Shown: one piece after another, positions 7,688 through 16,231 of the stretch
How positions within the stretch are numbered: the stretch's first letter is position 1
Layout: every line of letters starts with the position of its first letter
Assembly: GCA_963676415.1 (NCBI GenBank)
Contig: OY781097.1
Location: 2,418,001 to 2,482,000 of the forward strand
Length of the DNA: 64,000 nt
Direction: 5' to 3'
Origin: G963662905 sp963676415
GTDB lineage: Bacteria; Bacteroidota; Bacteroidia; Bacteroidales; WRLA01
Translations under genes and position numbers: made by a program
Notes under the pieces: generated by a model
What the model was told of the DNA's origin: nothing
The model's database searches: none
The model's input: the letters and a program-made list of their open reading frames with translations, nothing else

Positions 7688-9607
7688 TTATTCTTCTGGT
7701 TCTACCACCATGAGCACATCTCCTTTGGAAACTGAATCACCGCTTTCGAATTTGATTTCTTTTACGGTGCCTTTAACCGTTGCATCCAGGTTGTTCATCA
7801 TTTTCATGGCTTCGAGTACTACGAGTGTATCGCCAACTTCAACTTTATCACCAACATTCTTTTTAAATTCCACGATCATACCGGGAATCGGAGCAGTAAT
7901 GCTTCCTGTTGCCACAACTTCTTTGGTTTTGGCTTCCTTTTTGCGTCGTGGGCGGGCTGCACCACCAACACTAACCTTTGCGTTAGGGTCATTGATTTCC
8001 ACGCTGAAAGTATCGCCATCAACCGTAACTTCAAATTCACGGGTACAATTGGTTCCGTTGCCTTTTGATGTGAGTTCGCCCGAAAGAGCTTTGCGTACGA
8101 GCTCATCTTCTTTTTCTACCTGAGCCATTGTCTTTGGTTTAAACTCAGAAGGAACAGGCTCTTGTCCGTACTTCCATTTGAGGAAACGCTTGCCGGTAAC
8201 CGGATAAAGTGCCATCAATACCTGGTCGTCCAGGTCCTGTGCCAATCCTTTGGAAATCTCTTTTACATGATCCATTTCCGGTTCAAGAATGGCGCCCGGA
8301 CGTTCCGTAATCGGTTTCTGGCCTCGAGGATAATCAGCCAGTGCTTTTTTGCGTACTTCCGGATTGATATCACGTGTAGTTTTGCCATAAAGTCCGTAGC
8401 AAAGGTCTTTTACCTGTTCGGTGATTTGTGCGTATTCGCCTTCTTCTTTGTCGAAAAGTACGTTGTTCACAGTTTGAACGCCAACAATCTGGCTGGTGGG
8501 TGTTACCAAAGGAATGGTTCCGAGGTCTTTGCGAACTTTAGGCAGCTGACGGAACACTTCGTCCAGCTTGTCGAGTGCATTCATGGCTTTGAGCTGGTTT
8601 ACCAGGTTTGAAAGCATTCCGCCCGGGGTTTGGTGCAGGATTACATTGATATCCGTAATGGCATATTTCGGGTTATTGTCGAGATGCCTGTATTTCGGAA
8701 TGTATTTCTCCATTTCCTCAGCAATCGCAGTAATCTTTTTAATATCCATTCCGGAATCGCGGTTGGTTCCGAGCAGCGACATGATGATGGGTTCCACAGC
8801 TGCATGCGATGTACGGTAGGCATATGGCCCGATGCAGGTGTCCACAATGTCAATACCGGCTTCGATGGCTTTGAAAATCGCCAGGTCGCCCATGCCCGAT
8901 GTAAAGTGGGTGTGCAGGTTCAGTGGGATGTCGGTAAATTTCTTGATTTCGCGCACCAGGTTATAAATATCGTATGGCGCAATCAGTCCGGCCATGTCCT
9001 TAATGCAAATCGAATCCACACCAAAGTCAACCAGTTCTTTGACTTTATTGGTATAATATTCGATATTATAAACATCACCGCCCAAACGTGGCTCCGTAAG
9101 TGTATAGCAAACTGTCCCCTGAAAATGTTTTCCGTTGTCTTTAATTACTTTGGCGGCAGTTTCAAAATTGCGGTAATCGTTCAGTGCGTCGAAAACGCGG
9201 AAAATATCCATTCCATTATCAATGGAGCGCTGAACAAAAGCCTGCACTACATCATCGGCATAATTGCGGTACCCCACAACATTCTGGCCACGCAGCAGCA
9301 TCGAAAAAGGAGTTTTGGGCATGTACTTTTTCAGGGTGCGCAGGCGTTCCCATGGATCTTCAGCCAGATAGCGGTGCATGGTGTCAAATGTTGCTCCGCC
9401 CCAGGTTTCAATGGCATTATAGCCCGCATTGTCGATCATTTCTGCTACCGGGATCATATCTTCCGTACGTCCGCGTGTAGCAAAAAGAGACTGATGTCCG
9501 TCGCGAAGGCTTACATCATTGATTTTGATTGGGTTCGCGGCAGCCGGTCTGTCGGCTTCATATTTAAGTTGGGTCATTTCCAGTACCCCGTGCTTATCGT
9601 ATGTCAT
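7688..9607 (-). CDS. Biotin-containing carboxytransferase (transcarboxylase 5S-like / PycB-OadA-like)
   Basis: A 639-residue two-domain protein. Residues 28-480 are a pyruvate/oxaloacetate carboxyltransferase domain with metal-site motifs LRDGHQS (D36), IKDMAGL (the lysine that is carboxylated in the family) and NLHTHFT. The tail, about residues 565-639, is a biotinyl domain with EAMKM, placing biotin on K602. A charged, Ala/Lys-rich linker joins them. The carboxyltransferase resembles the Propionibacterium transcarboxylase 5S subunit (EDPWERLRTLKKYMP, PGGMLSN, LVTPTSQIVG), so this looks like 5S fused to a 1.3S-type carrier. I use the ATG at 9607; an internal ATG at 9577 is also possible. It is downstream of the 12S-like gene at 9844 and the 63-codon gene. 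Without a biotin carboxylase or OadB nearby, methylmalonyl-CoA:pyruvate transcarboxylase is the favoured reading. Oxaloacetate decarboxylase alpha with distant partners is the alternative. Confidence 0.85.
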   Translation of the reverse strand: MTYDKHGVLEMTQLKYEADRPAAANPIKINDVSLRDGHQSLFATRGRTEDMIPVAEMIDNAGYNAIETWGGATFDTMHRYLAEDPWERLRTLKKYMPKTPFSMLLRGQNVVGYRNYADDVVQAFVQRSIDNGMDIFRVFDALNDYRNFETAAKVIKDNGKHFQGTVCYTLTEPRLGGDVYNIEYYTNKVKELVDFGVDSICIKDMAGLIAPYDIYNLVREIKKFTDIPLNLHTHFTSGMGDLAIFKAIEAGIDIVDTCIGPYAYRTSHAAVEPIIMSLLGTNRDSGMDIKKITAIAEEMEKYIPKYRHLDNNPKYAITDINVILHQTPGGMLSNLVNQLKAMNALDKLDEVFRQLPKVRKDLGTIPLVTPTSQIVGVQTVNNVLFDKEEGEYAQITEQVKDLCYGLYGKTTRDINPEVRKKALADYPRGQKPITERPGAILEPEMDHVKEISKGLAQDLDDQVLMALYPVTGKRFLKWKYGQEPVPSEFKPKTMAQVEKEDELVRKALSGELTSKGNGTNCTREFEVTVDGDTFSVEINDPNAKVSVGGAARPRRKKEAKTKEVVATGSITAPIPGMIVEFKKNVGDKVEVGDTLVVLEAMKMMNNLDATVKGTVKEIKFESGDSVSKGDVLMVVEPEE

Positions 9608-9650
9608 TGTTTTTTTATTTTTTTGTTTTGTGTTGTTTGGTGTAAGGAGT

Positions 9651-9842
9651 CTATCGAAGCGGGAGGCTGCGTCCACGCCTTTGTGCGCGCAAACGGTTCT
9701 CCATATTGTTTTGTTTGGCGGCATCACCCCAAATATTATGCACAGCATTTTCATTTTTTGCAACAGCTTCTTTGCTGAGATAATAGGAGACTGCAACTAT
9801 TGCCGCTTTTTTCTTCTTTTCGTACAAAGTCATTTCAACCAT
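9651..9842 (-). CDS. Small protein of the carboxytransferase operon (possible epsilon/delta-like subunit)
   Basis: A 63-codon frame whose ATG begins one nucleotide after the TAA of the 12S-like gene (TAATATGG), a spacing typical of translational coupling. The protein is soluble and very basic: TLYEKKKKAAIVAVSYYLSK is followed by an Asn/Arg-rich tail with NIWGDA and MENRLRAQRR. This layout (a KKxAAIxAAVxxYL helix, then W..A....M..R) recalls the soluble C-terminal part of OadG/delta-type accessory subunits and the short proteins found in other acyl-CoA carboxylase operons. There is no membrane segment, unlike true OadG. The 43 nt between its stop and the next start contain no terminator. Assignment to a subunit role is inference. 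Confidence 0.6.
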   Translation of the reverse strand: MVEMTLYEKKKKAAIVAVSYYLSKEAVAKNENAVHNIWGDAAKQNNMENRLRAQRRGRSLPLR

Positions 9843-9843
9843 A

Positions 9844-11400
9844 TTACAAAGGGATATTTCCGTGTTTCTTCGGAGGTAAAACTTCGTTTTTATTGCACAT
9901 GGCTTCCAGGCTGCTGATGAGGCGCCTGCGGGTTTCGCTCGGCAAAATCACATCATCGATATAGCCGCGTTTGGCTGCCAGATAAGGCACATTAAAGGCC
10001 TCTTCGTATTCTTTGATTTTCTCTTCCGTTTTAGCAACCGGATCATCGGCGGCTTTGATTTCTTTTTTGTAAGTCGAGATTACTTCGACAGCCCCTTTAG
10101 CGCCCATTACGGCAATTTCTGCTGTTGGCCAGGCGAAAACCATATCGGCTCCCAGCGGTTTGGAACACATCGCCAGATAAGCACCGCCATAATCTTTGCG
10201 TGTTACTACGGTGAATTTCGGCACGGTTGCTTCTGCATAGCTCCAAAGCAGTTTTGCTCCATGGCGGATGATGCCGCCCAGCTCCTGATCTACGCCCGGC
10301 AGATAGCCCGGGACATCCACGAATGTGATCATTGGGATATTGAACGCATCGCAGGTGCGCACAAAACGGCTGATTTTATCCGAAGCATCAATATCGAGGC
10401 ATCCGGCCTGAATCATAGGTTGATTGGCAATGATGCCTACAGCACGGTTGTTGAGGCGACCAAAACCAACAATGGCGTTTTCGGCATAATGCTCATGAAC
10501 TTCAAAGAAATCATTATCGTCCAGGATGTTTTCGATGATGTCTTTCATATCGTAAGGAATGTTGGCCTCGTCGGGGATGATGCTGTCGAGTTCCTCGCAA
10601 ATACGTTCCGGATTGTCGCCCATCGGAACCTGCGGTGTTTCTTCCAGGTTGTTTGCCGGCAGAAAATCGAGCAGTTCCTTAATGGCCTCAATGGTTTCTT
10701 CATCGCTTTCGCAGGCAAAATGTGCATTTCCGCTTTTGGCATTGTGTACCATGGCTCCACCCAGCTCTTCGAATGTGGTTTCTTCACCGGTTACGGTTTT
10801 GATCACATAAGGACTGGTGATGAACATATGGCTTTGTTTTTTTACCATAAATACGAAATCGGTCATGGCAGGCGAATATACAGCGCCGCCCGCGCAGGGC
10901 CCCATGATGGCCGAAATCTGAGGGATAACACCTGAAGCGCGTGAATTGCGCATAAAAATTTCACCATAACCTTTCAGGGCGTCCACGCCTTCTTCAACGC
11001 GGGCACCCCCCGAATCGTTGAGGCCGACAACCGGAGCGCCGGCTTTTACGGCCAAATCCATAATCTTACAGATTTTTGCAGCATGCATTTCGCCCAAAGA
11101 ACCTCCACGGGATGTGAAGTCCTGAGAATAGGCAAAAACATGGCGGTCGTTTACTTTGCCGTGACCAATTACAACGCCGTCTGAAGGTATCTCAATCTTC
11201 TCCATGCCAAAATTTGTGGAGCGGTGACCAACAAACCTGTCGATCTCCTGGAATGTTCCTTCATCAAATAGTAAAGCGAGTCTTTCGCGGGCCGATAATT
11301 TGCCCTTTTCGTGTTGTTTGGCAACTCTTGTTTCGCCTCCCATCTCTTCTACCTTCTCCCTCTTCTGTTTCAAGAGTTCAATTTTGTCTGATACTTTCAT
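9844..11400 (-). CDS. mmdA: Acyl-CoA carboxylase / methylmalonyl-CoA carboxytransferase 12S-like subunit
   Basis: A 518-residue protein matching the full length of the PccB/MmdA/12S family. Two crotonase-like halves are visible. The N-terminal half has GKLSARERLALLFDEGTFQE and the acyl-CoA oxyanion region SGGARVEEG with GPCAGGAVYSPAMTDF. The C-terminal half has FVDVPGYLPGVDQELGGIIRHGAKLL and VVTRKDYGGAYLAMCSK. It transfers carboxylate between biotin and propionyl/methylmalonyl-CoA in the cytoplasm. It is the first gene of an operon with the 63-codon gene (1 nt gap) and the 5S/biotin protein. The two mutase subunit genes nearby (16.2-21.6 kb) support methylmalonyl-CoA as substrate. Confidence 0.92.
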   Translation of the reverse strand: MKVSDKIELLKQKREKVEEMGGETRVAKQHEKGKLSARERLALLFDEGTFQEIDRFVGHRSTNFGMEKIEIPSDGVVIGHGKVNDRHVFAYSQDFTSRGGSLGEMHAAKICKIMDLAVKAGAPVVGLNDSGGARVEEGVDALKGYGEIFMRNSRASGVIPQISAIMGPCAGGAVYSPAMTDFVFMVKKQSHMFITSPYVIKTVTGEETTFEELGGAMVHNAKSGNAHFACESDEETIEAIKELLDFLPANNLEETPQVPMGDNPERICEELDSIIPDEANIPYDMKDIIENILDDNDFFEVHEHYAENAIVGFGRLNNRAVGIIANQPMIQAGCLDIDASDKISRFVRTCDAFNIPMITFVDVPGYLPGVDQELGGIIRHGAKLLWSYAEATVPKFTVVTRKDYGGAYLAMCSKPLGADMVFAWPTAEIAVMGAKGAVEVISTYKKEIKAADDPVAKTEEKIKEYEEAFNVPYLAAKRGYIDDVILPSETRRRLISSLEAMCNKNEVLPPKKHGNIPL

Positions 11401-12225
11401 AGACTTTTTTGAAATGTGGTTAAACCTAATGTGATCATCAAAGGGGCCTTCTTATATAATTAATAAGTATTTATTATTTACATATTTAAGAGCGCCCCAA
11501 AGCCTTCGTTTAATACAGGATAATAACGATTAACTATAAATTTTATTCTGTAAAATGCTTGTTAATCTTGCAATTAACAAAATTTTATAAATATTTATTA
11601 GATAAACCAAAGAGGGTTTTTGCATATCTTCAGAGTTTGAATTTTTGACTTGGTATTTGGGCATGAGCTATATCTTATTAGTTAGTAGTCAGATAAGATG
11701 GGTTTGCTTGTCTCGAGTATTCAATTCAGCTATATTTAAAGTAAACGCATTATTTGCTATTTGCAGGTTTTTAACAAATTTGTTTTTTACTAAATTTTTT
11801 GAAATATTTTTGATTGGGTTGAAATTTTATTTCAAAAAACTGCAGATTCTAATCAAGTAGATGTGCGTTTTGTCATTTTACGAAACAGGTTTTTGTCAAT
11901 ACTTTTAGGTTTTGCAAAATACATTGTAATACGATGTATGTTAATTTGAACTGCCTTCTTATGGTTTTTTTGGTTAAACATGATGTAAATCAGGGGCTTG
12001 TAAATTATTTTTATCTACGGAAAAATTATTGCAAAATACAAATAAATATTGATTGTAGCTCGAAGACATGAGAAAAATATCTCGATACAAATTATATAAG
12101 ATCCCCGTTTTTTAGAGCGTGTTTTCTGTGCAAACTTCTTGTTTTTTAGTGTATTGTTAATTGATTAACAGTATAAAAAAAGCACGGACATTTAGCCCGT
12201 GCCTGTTTATATTAAAATAGTTGAA
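11401..12225. other. 825-bp AT-rich intergenic region
   Basis: This stretch lies between the start of the mmdA-like gene and the end of the TPR-like gene, both on minus. It is markedly AT-rich with many T runs. A 71-codon plus frame at 11645-11860 has no coding character. The only structured element is the terminator at about 12175-12203. It presumably contains the mmdA promoter, but no convincing TTG/TAnnTTTG pair was found. A regulatory RNA cannot be excluded. Confidence 0.5.
12175..12203 (-). terminator. Terminator after the TPR-like secreted protein gene
   Basis: On the minus strand GGCACGGGC pairs with GTCCGTGC (one G-T wobble) around TAAAT, followed by T7. It lies 22 nt after the stop codon at 12226. 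Confidence 0.75.
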
Positions 12226-13929
12226 TTATTTTTCAATATGATAATACTGTACCTCATGTTTAAGCACGTCTCCTATTTCTTTGCGGGCAGAATTAAAAAC
12301 AGCATCGGTATTGCCTGCTTTTTTTTCAATGATCTCCCACATTTGGCGTTTGGTTTTAAGCGGTCCGTCAGTTTTCAGGTATTTTGGTTTTGCCCAGGGG
12401 TCACCACTGTAGGTTTCGTTAGTAACTGAATTTACTGCAGATAAATTTTTGGATATGGTGTGGATTTTTTTTGCCTGACCGGGTTCGCGCATATCATAAA
12501 TATCGATCATCACATATTTATGGGCTGAAATTCCTTCAGATGTTTTTGTTACGGTACCGGTATGCTTTTTGTACGATCCGGTGTAAGTCTTCTTATTGGC
12601 TTCAAGTCCAATGCTGTAGGTCAGTTTATCAACAAGGTGTTGTTCTTCTCCTTCTCCTTTTAGATGCGCGGTATAAGTAACCACTTTTTCAGTGCTAACT
12701 TCTTTAGGGGATACGCTATAGGTTGGGTCTTCCGATCCTGACATCATGACTAGAATATATCCTCCGCCTATTATTTCCCGTGCGCGGGTCGGCGACGACA
12801 AGGGATCGAGTTGGTTCAAATTGAACTGTTTGTTATAAGGAAATTTGAAATGGCTCCAGTTTTTAGAATTTTTGGCCATATCTTCCACGGATCTAGACTT
12901 TTCTGATGCCAAAAGTGGATTTTTAATATTCTTGGGATTAATAAAAGTAGGTGCATCATAATATACAACGCGAACTGTTGAGCGCTCTTTGGCTATTGCA
13001 GCTCTCTTTTCTGCATCTTTGTAGTCCTTAACCCACTCTTTGCATTCGGCATAGTAATTGGCAGCTTCTGCTTGTGACGCGTAACTATGTTTGGCTTCAG
13101 CTTCCTGGCCTTTTGCATAGTAGAATTCTGCGCCTTTCTTTTCCAGCGCAAGATATTTATCGGTGCAATTATTATAGTTTGTCACCCATTTATTGGCTTT
13201 GCCATACAAAGGAAGTGCTTCTTTCCAGTTTTTCGGTTCTTCAGTTGTTGCAAGGCGCTCAGCTTCATCAAAATAGAGTTTGGCCATAAGCTGGTCGATA
13301 TCTTTATAAGGCTTCTTCCATTTCAGGGCTTTTGCAAAATGTTCTTCACAGTATTTTTTTCCTGAGAAATTTTTCTTCTCAGTTAAAATACGCAAGCCTT
13401 CATCATAATGAATTTGTGCACCACGTTCCAGCATGTCTTCTTTATGGTTGTCTGAAAAATCCATTGCGGTCATGAAGTGGTCGCAGGCTTTTTTGCGTTT
13501 TTGGAAACTGCCTGTGTTTTCTTCCATGATTTTCACACCTTCCTGATAATGTGCCTCATTGGCTTTTGTCTTTGCTTCTGCCAGTAATGGTTTATAATCG
13601 TTGATTTCAAAGGTGATGACATCATCTTTGTATGCACACTGATTGTTAGGGAATTTGGCCAGGATACTCATCATTTTAATCCATTTTGGTGCTTTTTTGG
13701 CCACATTATCATAACCAAACTGGTCTGTCTCGGCTTTGGCTTTTATTTTTTCAATGTCTTTAAGCGCTTTTGGATAATATTCCTGAAGCTTTTTAAAGCG
13801 TCTTTTTTTTATTTTATTCTGGCAGCGTTCGGCAAATTTTGTTGTTTCTGATACGGATTCCTGTCCCAGTACAATTTGGCTGCCAAAAAGAAAAACAAGA
13901 GTTAATGCAAGTAAAACAGTTTTTTTCAT
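12226..13929 (-). CDS. Secreted TPR-like repeat protein, function unknown
   Basis: A 567-residue protein with a signal peptide (MKKTVLLALTLVFLFGSQIVLG then QE) and no lipobox. Residues about 130-330 contain at least four degenerate helical repeats of about 40-45 residues. Each carries an A/HxYxEG-like start and a later C..hf..A..... K.YKD element (for example HYQEGVKIMEEN, HYDEGLRILTEK, LYFDEAERLATT, FYYAKGQEAEAK). Together they look like a TPR or Sel1-type solenoid. The C-terminal about 220 residues are beta-rich without recognised motifs. It probably sits in the periplasm or on the outer membrane as a scaffold. It has its own terminator, and no partner gene is evident. Confidence 0.7.
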   Translation of the reverse strand: MKKTVLLALTLVFLFGSQIVLGQESVSETTKFAERCQNKIKKRRFKKLQEYYPKALKDIEKIKAKAETDQFGYDNVAKKAPKWIKMMSILAKFPNNQCAYKDDVITFEINDYKPLLAEAKTKANEAHYQEGVKIMEENTGSFQKRKKACDHFMTAMDFSDNHKEDMLERGAQIHYDEGLRILTEKKNFSGKKYCEEHFAKALKWKKPYKDIDQLMAKLYFDEAERLATTEEPKNWKEALPLYGKANKWVTNYNNCTDKYLALEKKGAEFYYAKGQEAEAKHSYASQAEAANYYAECKEWVKDYKDAEKRAAIAKERSTVRVVYYDAPTFINPKNIKNPLLASEKSRSVEDMAKNSKNWSHFKFPYNKQFNLNQLDPLSSPTRAREIIGGGYILVMMSGSEDPTYSVSPKEVSTEKVVTYTAHLKGEGEEQHLVDKLTYSIGLEANKKTYTGSYKKHTGTVTKTSEGISAHKYVMIDIYDMREPGQAKKIHTISKNLSAVNSVTNETYSGDPWAKPKYLKTDGPLKTKRQMWEIIEKKAGNTDAVFNSARKEIGDVLKHEVQYYHIEK

Positions 13930-14008
13930 TTTTTTTTCGATGTATATTTATGTTATTGTCCTGTAAGTAGTTAGTTGCAGCCTTGCTGCTGTTTTGAAAA
14001 ATATTCAT

Positions 14009-14041
14009 AAAAAAGCCGGTGAACAATTCGTCCGCCGGCTT
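14009..14041 (-). terminator. Terminator after the M3 peptidase gene
   Basis: AAGCCGGTG (14013-14021) and CGCCGGCTT (14033-14041) form a 9-bp stem with one G-T pair. On the minus strand it is followed by a T run. It starts 9 nt after the stop at 14050. Confidence 0.75.
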
Positions 14042-14049
14042 AAAAAAAA

Positions 14050-16167
14050 TCAACCTTTAATACCTTTTCGTTTGAGCAATGGCTCCAAAGAAGGTTCTTT
14101 GCCGCGGAATTGGATATAGAGTTTCATGGGGTCTTCAGAGCCTCCTTTTTCCAAAATGTTCTCACGGAAGGCTTTAGCTGTTTCCTGATCGAAAATTCCG
14201 TTTTCTTTGAATGCCTGAAATGCATCGGCATCAAGGATTTCTGCCCAAATATAACTGTAGTAGCCTGATGAATACCCGCCATTAAAAATATGGCTGAAAT
14301 ACGGACTGCGGTATCGAACCACAATTTCTTCAGGCATATTCATTTTTTTCATTGATGCAGCTTCAAATGCATCGGCATCCTGAAGTTCTGCGGTTTCCAA
14401 AGTATGCCAATCCATATCGAGCAATGCGGCCGAAAGATATTCTACCATTGCAAAACCATTATTGAAATGGCTGCTTTCTTCAGTTTTCCGGATCAGTTCT
14501 TCGGGGATAGGTTCACCGGTTTCGTAATGTTTGGCATAGTTTTTCATTACCTCCGGTTCTGTAGCCCAGTTTTCGAGCACTTGCGATGGAAGTTCCACAA
14601 AATCGCGGGCAACGGAAGTGCCGCTGAGCTCAGGATAAGTGCAATCGGAGAGGAGTCCGTGCAGTCCATGGCCAAACTCATGGAAAAGTGTCGTTACTTC
14701 GTCGATGCTGAGCAGTGCGGGTTTTCCTCCGGTTGGTTTTGTGAAATTCAGGCAATTGATAATCACCGGACTAACATTTTTGCCCTCTTTCTTCATTTGC
14801 TTGCGGAAAGAATCCATCCATGCACCACTGCCTTTTGATGCACGTGGATAGAAGTCCATAAAAACGATACCGACATGATCGCCATTGGCTTCCTTTACTT
14901 CATAAACTTCTGCATCTTCATGATATACAGGAATATCGTTGCGCTTTTCAATCTGAAGGCCATAGAGCTTGTTCACAACATCAAATAGTCCTTGTTTTGT
15001 GTTTTCCAACTCGAAATATTGGCGCAGTTCAGCTTCATCGAGATCGTATTTTTCTTTGCGCAGTTTTTCTGCATAATACCACCAGTCCCATGGTTCCAGC
15101 TTGAAATTGCCGCCCTCGGCATCAATCATTTTCTGCAATTCATGGGCTTCTTTTTCGGCCATTGGAATTGCAGCCGACATTAGCTCATTTAAGCGGGCAT
15201 ATACATTTTCCGGCTTTTTGGCCATATTCACATCAAGAACAAATTCGGCATGGTTCCCAAAACCAAGCAATTGGGCTTTTTTATAGCGCAATGCAGCCAT
15301 TTTGGCTAAGATTTCACGGTTATCGTATTGGTTTCCATTACGTCCTCGGTTAATGTATGCGGTGAAAAGTTCTTCACGTAATGGACGGATATCGGAATAT
15401 TGGATAAAAGGTATGAGGCTGGGTTTATGAAGTGTAAATACCCATTTGCCTTTCAAACCGCGCTCTTTTGCTGCATCTGCCGCTGCATTGATTACGGGTT
15501 CGGGTAATCCGGAAAGATCTTCTTTATTATCTATAACCAATTGATATTCATTGGTTTCTTTAAGTTGGTTTTCGCCAAACTGAAGGCTGAGCAAGCTGAG
15601 CTCGCCATTGATTTTTTTGAGTTTTTCTTTGTCTTCTGCATTCAGGTTGGCGCCGCCACGTACAAAACCTTTATATGTTTCTTCGAGCAGCATCTCCTGC
15701 TCCGGGTTAAGATTTTCGGTTTTCCGATTATCATAAACCTGCTTGATGCGGGAAAAAAGAGCTGTATTCATGTTGATGTCGTCCGAATGTGACGAAAGCA
15801 CAGGGGCAATTTCTTTGGCGATGGACTGCATCTGATCGTTGGTGTTGGCTTCAAGCAGGTTATAGAAAACAGCGGTAGTTTTTTCAAGCAGCTCGCCGCT
15901 ATAATCGAGCGCGGCAACGGTGTTTTCAAAATCAGGCTTTGCCTTATTATTGATTATATCCTGAATTTCCTGGTTTTGTATTTTTATGCCTTCGGTAATG
16001 GCCGGAACAAAGTCGGTTTCTTTAATTATTCTGAAATCAGGAGTTTGGAAGGGTGTTTCAAATTCTCCGAAAAAAGGGTTTTCCATATTTTTTTCGTTTT
16101 TATCCGGGCAATTGCATGCGCTGAACATCAAGGCGATGATAGCAGCGAGGAAGATTGATTTTTTCAT
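14050..16167 (-). CDS. dcp: M3-family metallopeptidase, lipoprotein (peptidyl-dipeptidase Dcp-like)
   Basis: A 705-residue zinc peptidase. The N-terminus MKKSIFLAAIIALMFSAC carries a lipobox with C18, so the mature protein is lipid-anchored, probably facing the periplasm. The active site is H496-E-F-G-H500 (TTLFHEFGHGLHGLLS), with the third ligand expected in the helix about 30 residues later. Length and motifs match the oligopeptidase A / Dcp branch of M3, which removes C-terminal dipeptides or cleaves short peptides. Bacteroidota often encode several lipoprotein M3 peptidases for peptide scavenging. It is transcribed alone, between terminators on both sides. Confidence 0.92.
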   Translation of the reverse strand: MKKSIFLAAIIALMFSACNCPDKNEKNMENPFFGEFETPFQTPDFRIIKETDFVPAITEGIKIQNQEIQDIINNKAKPDFENTVAALDYSGELLEKTTAVFYNLLEANTNDQMQSIAKEIAPVLSSHSDDINMNTALFSRIKQVYDNRKTENLNPEQEMLLEETYKGFVRGGANLNAEDKEKLKKINGELSLLSLQFGENQLKETNEYQLVIDNKEDLSGLPEPVINAAADAAKERGLKGKWVFTLHKPSLIPFIQYSDIRPLREELFTAYINRGRNGNQYDNREILAKMAALRYKKAQLLGFGNHAEFVLDVNMAKKPENVYARLNELMSAAIPMAEKEAHELQKMIDAEGGNFKLEPWDWWYYAEKLRKEKYDLDEAELRQYFELENTKQGLFDVVNKLYGLQIEKRNDIPVYHEDAEVYEVKEANGDHVGIVFMDFYPRASKGSGAWMDSFRKQMKKEGKNVSPVIINCLNFTKPTGGKPALLSIDEVTTLFHEFGHGLHGLLSDCTYPELSGTSVARDFVELPSQVLENWATEPEVMKNYAKHYETGEPIPEELIRKTEESSHFNNGFAMVEYLSAALLDMDWHTLETAELQDADAFEAASMKKMNMPEEIVVRYRSPYFSHIFNGGYSSGYYSYIWAEILDADAFQAFKENGIFDQETAKAFRENILEKGGSEDPMKLYIQFRGKEPSLEPLLKRKGIKG

Positions 16168-16195
16168 GGTGATGGTTTGGGATTTTAAAAATAGA

Positions 16196-16217
16196 GAAAA
16201 AGTGCCCCGAAGGGCAC
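16196..16217 (-). terminator. Terminator of the methylmalonyl-CoA mutase operon
   Basis: GTGCCC (16202-16207), a CGAA loop and GGGCAC (16212-16217) form a tight tetraloop hairpin. On the minus strand it is followed by a T run. It lies 15 nt after the large-subunit stop codon. Confidence 0.8.
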
Positions 16218-16231
16218 CTTTCTAGCAAAAA

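Noticed and set aside
8630..9778. A 382-codon open frame on the plus strand
   Set aside because: It is antisense to the well-supported 5S/biotin protein gene; its translation has no family motifs and reflects codon bias of the opposite strand.
11645..11860. 71-codon hydrophobic frame in the AT-rich gap
   Set aside because: Phe/Leu/Ile/Lys richness is what AT-rich non-coding DNA gives; no start signal or conservation argument is available.
14404..14838. 144-codon plus frame
   Set aside because: Antisense to the M3 peptidase catalytic domain; no independent support.
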